The notes beneath the pieces are model-generated. The model worked only from the letters and a program-made list of their open reading frames with translations. It made no database searches and was not told where the DNA came from. Positions 59,901-64,000 of a stretch of 64,000 bases of DNA are shown in pieces (the stretch's first letter is position 1; every line of letters begins with the position of its first letter). The stretch comes from Darksidea phi (lineage: Eukaryota; Ascomycota; Dothideomycetes; Pleosporales; Lentitheciaceae), in the NCBI GenBank assembly GCA_030770425.1, contig JASJFT010000040.1, forward strand, positions 124,001 to 188,000, read 5' to 3'. The translations under genes and the position numbers were made by a program.

Positions 59901-61872
59901 TTATGTGCCATACGAGAGCTCAGCAGGCACCGTAAACGTAGCCATAGAAAGCCGTCTCGAAATGTGATTCCACTTCGCTTGCCGATTATCCATTTCCTGC
60001 GACTGTGATTGCTCCGTGTACGGGGCCCGCGCCAGCCCCACCAGCTCCAATGGATTCGCACTTCCCTCGCCGCCGATCTTCGAATGCGCAACCTGGTACC
60101 ACGGATCGTTCGCCGCATTTCCCGGGCTCTGTAGGTCGAATGGCATATTTGGGCTACTACTCGCACTGCACACTTCGGGAAACATACTCTGCAGCCGCTC
60201 TAGCTTCTCCAGTAAAATTCCTCTGCGCGTCTGATCTAGCGTCGGAAATAGCAGTACAAAGTCTAGAATGAAGAGGTAGTCTTCAATTCTATACGCAGTC
60301 TCTTCGATTGTGCCAGCAGGGACGTGGATGAGCACATCTGCAATGGTGTCTGTGATCTCGAAGAGCTTTTGCGTCATGGAGGAGCCGTGGACTTCAATGT
60401 CTTGACGCGACATTTGAGAGACTTGGTGGCGGAGGTTTTGGGATAGACGGACAGGGAAGAGGAGGGAGAGACATTCTTTTGAGGAGCGCGAGGAGAGGAG
60501 GGTTTGGGACATTGCGAGACGCCATACTAGGGTTCGTAGCCATTCTCGGGTTATAGCGAGGTCTGCGCGTTGCATCTGGGGATGATGGTGATTAGCATAG
60601 CTCTCAGTAATACTATTTTAGTCTCTTGAAATATCACACATACCGTCGATAACCTCGCGAGCTCTTCTGCATTGGCCTCCTCATCACCTTCCAGCTCACG
60701 AGACTTGGCCTCAATCCAGCTACTCGTAACAGTCCCACCCTGACTGTCCAGCCAATTCTTCAGAAAGTCTTGATCCAGCAGTCGAAACAACTTAATGATC
60801 TGATTGAAGCCCTCATGAACCTGGATAGGTATCGTATGATCGTCTTCCGGCAACGCTTCAAGCGGCGGTAATATAGCTCGTCGATAGTCTAAAACAGCAA
60901 CGAATCTCTCGTGAATGAAGGCTTGCCAATACAGTCGCTGCCGTCTTGATCGCTCTGAAGGGGCTAACGAGGCCATCGTCTCGGGATTGTCGATTCGCAG
61001 GAGTTGGACTGCCGTTATTGCATCCCGCATGTAATGAAAGGCCGCATCGCTGGCTTGAATACTCATGAGGCAATTATGTATGAACATCGATTGCATAACC
61101 CTCATGACGGACGATCGGAACGACTTATAGGGTGGTTTCATGGATCCGATGGAGTAGTCCATTAGCACTTCAATGGTTCGCTGGACCCCCTCGGTCCTTT
61201 GGTCGCCATATCGGGTAAGGTTGAGTGTGCAAGCGCCGAAAGCAAATACGAAAGACCGCACATCTCGGTCGTTGTCCATAACTGAGATATACTCACGGAG
61301 TTCTTGTTCTGTAATGACCGGTTGGACGGGATATACGCCTCCTACGTAGTCTGGTAGTAGATCAAGGAAGAATGTCTGACCATATTGGAGTCCAGGGGTC
61401 ATTGGAGAAGTCACTGGTCTGTTTAGTGGTCGTGTTCCAGATATGAAGGACGAGGAAATGCATGGTTTTCTTGTCAGAAAGAAGAGGAATGCTCACGTTC
61501 AAATTGGTCACCAGGATATTGCATCATCCCCAGTGGTGATGGCTGCCCTGATGATTTTGAGCCTGCAGGCAAGATAGACGGGGAAATAGCCGTGGCATTC
61601 GTTGTCTTGTTCTTATACTCTGTAATAATACGGCCACGTTTGCCCTGTGACCTTGTCTTGGATGAAATCGAGTAGACGCATCGTAAGCCTAGGTGACTGC
61701 ACTGTTGGCAGCGTTCCTGGCCGTTGCATTTCACTTTGCGTAGTTTGCAGGCATCGCAGGCCTTGGAGACTCTCTTCGGTGCTGGCGAAGCCATTGGATC
61801 CGACATGTGGGGTGTTCTCGTACGACCGCCCGAGGTAAAAGGTGGAGTCGCATGCAGTGATGGTTTGGGCAT
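59901..61872 (-). CDS. Zn2Cys6 transcription factor, candidate maltose regulator
   Basis: Three exons (61497-61872, 60644-61413, 59901-60575, minus) give 606 residues. The DNA-binding zinc cluster is Cys39-X2-Cys42-X6-Cys49-X5-Cys55-X2-Cys58-X6-Cys65 (KACDACKLRKVKCN). A basic linker follows (KTRSQGKRGRIITEYKNK). The rest is helical and fits the fungal-specific regulatory region. At the first intron, only the acceptor five bases downstream of the first AG (ACCAG) keeps the frame. Position next to maltase and permease suggests a MalR or MAL63-type activator, as in yeast MAL loci and the Aspergillus malP-malT-malR cluster. The zinc cluster is certain; the maltose role is inferred from context. 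Confidence 0.82.
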
Positions 61873-62306
61873 GGCGCCGAGGCTTGTTATTGGCTGCGAA
61901 CATGATGGCGAGGCAAGAGCGGGCAGATGTCTATTTTGCTAGACGTGTTCGTAATCAATATCTTGATCAATATGAGGTTTCGGTGGGCAGACGCATGCCA
62001 TGTCTTCATGGGACGTAATGTTTACTGTGAACCGGTGTCTTCACTAATAACATTGACCTTAAAAGCTCTCACACACCTGCTAGCTAGAACGAGCCACGAC
62101 CTAGATAGGAACTATGACGTATATAAATCACAAGGAGCTGGAAGGCGCTGAGTTCAGACTATTGATTCGCGTACATTTCTTCGCATACAGTTCGACCTTC
62201 AGAAACACAACTGGTAAATTCAAATGTACATGCATGAATGATACCCATGCCATGCTACCACCAATCGAAGATTGCCCCCTTCATAAGCATATCAATCTCA
62301 ACCTAT
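61873..62306. other. Promoter of the zinc-cluster regulator
   Basis: 434 bp between two minus-strand genes. No specific site called. Confidence 0.5.
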
Positions 62307-63397
62307 TCATGTGAAAGCCATACTCTTCTTGATCTCAGCGATTGCTAGCGCAGGGTTCAAGCCCTTAGGGCATGTCCTTGAGCAGTTGAGAATAGTGTGA
62401 CAGCGATACAAGCTCATGCTATTGTTTAAAGCGTCCTGGCGTTCGGCTTTCTTCTCGTCTCGCGAATCGGCAATCCAGCGGTACGACTGGAGGAGGACGG
62501 CGGGGCCGAGGTATTCTTCCTGGTTCCACCAATATGAGGGGCAGGAAGTCGAGCAGCAGGCGCAGAGAATGCATTCATAGAGACCATCGAGCTTCTTGCG
62601 CTCTCCCTTCGTTTGTCGGTATTCACGACCCTGTAATGATGATGTCAGTGGGGCTCAGCCGGGATGCCATGCTAAACTTACATCTGGTGAAGGAGTTGTG
62701 CGTTGAAGATACGGCTTAACCGAACGATACTGCTTGTAGAAAAGTGTCATGTCAGGTACCAGGTCTTTGACAATGTACATGTGTGGAAGAGGGTAAATGC
62801 GCGACTCTTTGGCCGTCTCGGTGGGAATACGGCCTGTTCCACGTCGGTTAGCGTCTCGATCCTGCTACTGATATGATCTTTCGACATACAAAGACATGCC
62901 AGAGTGTTGACGCCATCAATGTTCATAGCACAGCTTCCGCAGATTCCCTCGCGACAACTTCTTCGGAAAGTCAGAGTAGGATCGATCTCGTTCTTGATCC
63001 GGATCAGCGCATCTAGCATCATAGGGCCCGTCTTGTTTAAATCTAGAGTATACGATTGCATGCGCGGCTTCGCGGTGGGCTCGTCCGGGTTCCAACGGTA
63101 GATGTGGAATGTCTTGATCTTCGCATCTGTGCTCGGTTCGGGTTCCTTGACCGTGGACGTCTTACTCTCCGGAACAACCTTACGAGCAGGGTCCGGTACA
63201 GTCTTTTCGGCAACCTTGGAGATGGGGTCGCGGGCGCTGGTGTCGGTCACGGAGGCGAAGCCACGGGAGAAGACCGCGGGACGGAGGGCTGCTGCAAAGA
63301 CGTCAGTGGAGCTCCAATCGTGCCGAAATGCCTTTGTAGACCTGGTCGTACCTGTCCGCGTCGTAGCCAGACGAGCGAGAACGCGCGTGGTTGCCAT
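62307..63397 (-). CDS. SDH2: Succinate dehydrogenase iron-sulfur subunit, mitochondrial
   Basis: Four exons (63352-63397, 62890-63291, 62682-62833, 62307-62630, minus) give 307 residues. Passes electrons from SdhA flavin to ubiquinone in complex II. The basic N-terminus ([15 protein letters not shown]) is a mitochondrial presequence. The 2Fe-2S ligands are in CREGICGSC and LAC; the 4Fe-4S and 3Fe-4S ligands are in [16 protein letters not shown] and [15 protein letters not shown]. Splicing of the 56-nt intron after ACL restores [20 protein letters not shown]. Residues often altered in SDHI-tolerant fungi are of the common type here: Pro in CPSYWW, Asn in WWNQEEY and His in RCHTI. Divergent from the HAD gene. 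Confidence 0.95.
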
Positions 63398-63864
63398 TGT
63401 GGGTGGGTGGTGGTTGTGCAATTGCTTGGATGGCGAACTGAAGCGAACTAGAAGTCGTTACGTGCACGAAGTCGAAGACCTCGGGCCAAGCGACGAACGG
63501 CCGCTGGGTCAGCACTTCAGCCGCCCTGTGATTCGTCAGAAAGCGACATGGTCAGTGCTTCCCTTTCGGGCCATTTCGGCATACGCCACACCTTTGTCAT
63601 GAACACCCGGCTTTCTCCACTATTTGAGTTTAATTTCTTCGCTTCAACATGGGAACCTACACGGTTGGGTGACGAATACTACGCCTCGTTACAAAAATCT
63701 ACCCAGTCACCATTTCTCTTGTCCATCAGAGTGATTGCACGGTACCAGCCATGTGACAGACCCTCATGTCCCGGGTCCGATGCTCTACCTTCACAACCAG
63801 GTTTTCATCACTTGGACGCTCTTTAGTCCGACAGCACCAACAGCGCTCCTACAATACCGGTATC
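63398..63864. other. Divergent promoter region SDH2 / HAD-type gene
   Basis: 467 bp between start codons. Open frames inside show no support. Confidence 0.5.
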
Positions 63865-64000
63865 ATGTCCTCGCCGCTCTCCTTTTCCAGTCCTGTTCAT
63901 TGGATATTGGACTGGGACGGTACCATCACCAAGCGCGATACTCTAGATGCCCTAGTCAACATTGCTGCGAAGTGCAAGCCAGATTCGCCGGTCCTCACAC
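63865..64000 (+). CDS. HAD-superfamily phosphatase, 5' part only
   Basis: The frame starts at ATG 63865 (MSSPLSFSSPVHWILDWDGT) and runs off the window after 45 codons. The DWDGT sequence is the HAD motif I nucleophile and general acid (DxDGT), followed by TKRDTLDALVN as in small phosphoserine-phosphatase-like enzymes. Substrate unknown. Truncated only by the window edge; introns beyond the edge cannot be judged. Confidence 0.7.
   Translation, partial: MSSPLSFSSPVHWILDWDGTITKRDTLDALVNIAAKCKPDSPVLT

Overview
This is nuclear DNA of a filamentous ascomycete. Most genes are split by short introns of about 45-60 nt with GTAxGT-type donors and CTRAY-like branch points. The gene set includes Zn2Cys6, CFEM, an alpha-factor-like pheromone precursor, and a Par32-type GRGG-repeat protein. 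Dothideomycetes is my best guess from protein flavour; it is not proven. I rebuilt about 27 complete protein genes by joining exons in frame at plausible splice sites, plus one gene cut by the right edge. No rRNA, tRNA, CRISPR array or intact transposon was recognised.

Layout. 1-3595: no convincing gene. 3596-6120: SAM/PH polarity protein. 6121-9922: gene-poor, holding a small alpha-pheromone precursor gene (minus, 8271-8615) with a Ste12-type element upstream. 9923-15527: mitochondrial methionyl-tRNA synthetase, then the auxiliary subunit of NatB N-acetyltransferase. 16566-17150: Par32-like protein. 17151-21898: a second gene-poor stretch with one doubtful 35-residue two-exon ORF. 21899-27546: CFEM GPI protein, recyclin-1 (F-box, CaaX) and a DEK_C/SWIB chromatin protein. 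29121-33815: secreted class 3 lipase, a six-TM protein and a low-complexity protein. 34341-39777: LSm6, an Esc2/Rad60-like SUMO-like-domain protein, Trm112 and Ytm1. 40220-48736: synaptojanin-type phosphoinositide phosphatase, an Arg/Pro-rich protein and an Rgd2-type F-BAR/DEP/RhoGAP. 49342-54525: GGTase-I beta, Rrp17, tropomyosin and a securin (Cut2-like). 54901-61872: a maltose cluster. 62307-63397: succinate dehydrogenase iron-sulfur subunit. 63865-end: start of a HAD-type phosphatase.

How the genes work together. The clearest functional unit is the maltose cluster: a cytosolic GH13 maltase and an MFS alpha-glucoside permease diverge from one 944-bp promoter region, and a Zn2Cys6 regulator faces the permease. 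That promoter region carries a CGG-N8-CGG site, a CGG-N5-CCG site and two tandem GCGGGG (CreA-type) sites. Many of the other genes serve polarity, cytoskeleton and membrane traffic (SAM/PH protein, recyclin, synaptojanin, Rgd2, GGTase-I, tropomyosin), but they are ordinary housekeeping neighbours and I do not claim a cluster.

The most interesting single locus is the pheromone precursor. It has only two peptide copies, separated by six tandem eight-residue units that read almost entirely as X-Ala/X-Pro dipeptides.
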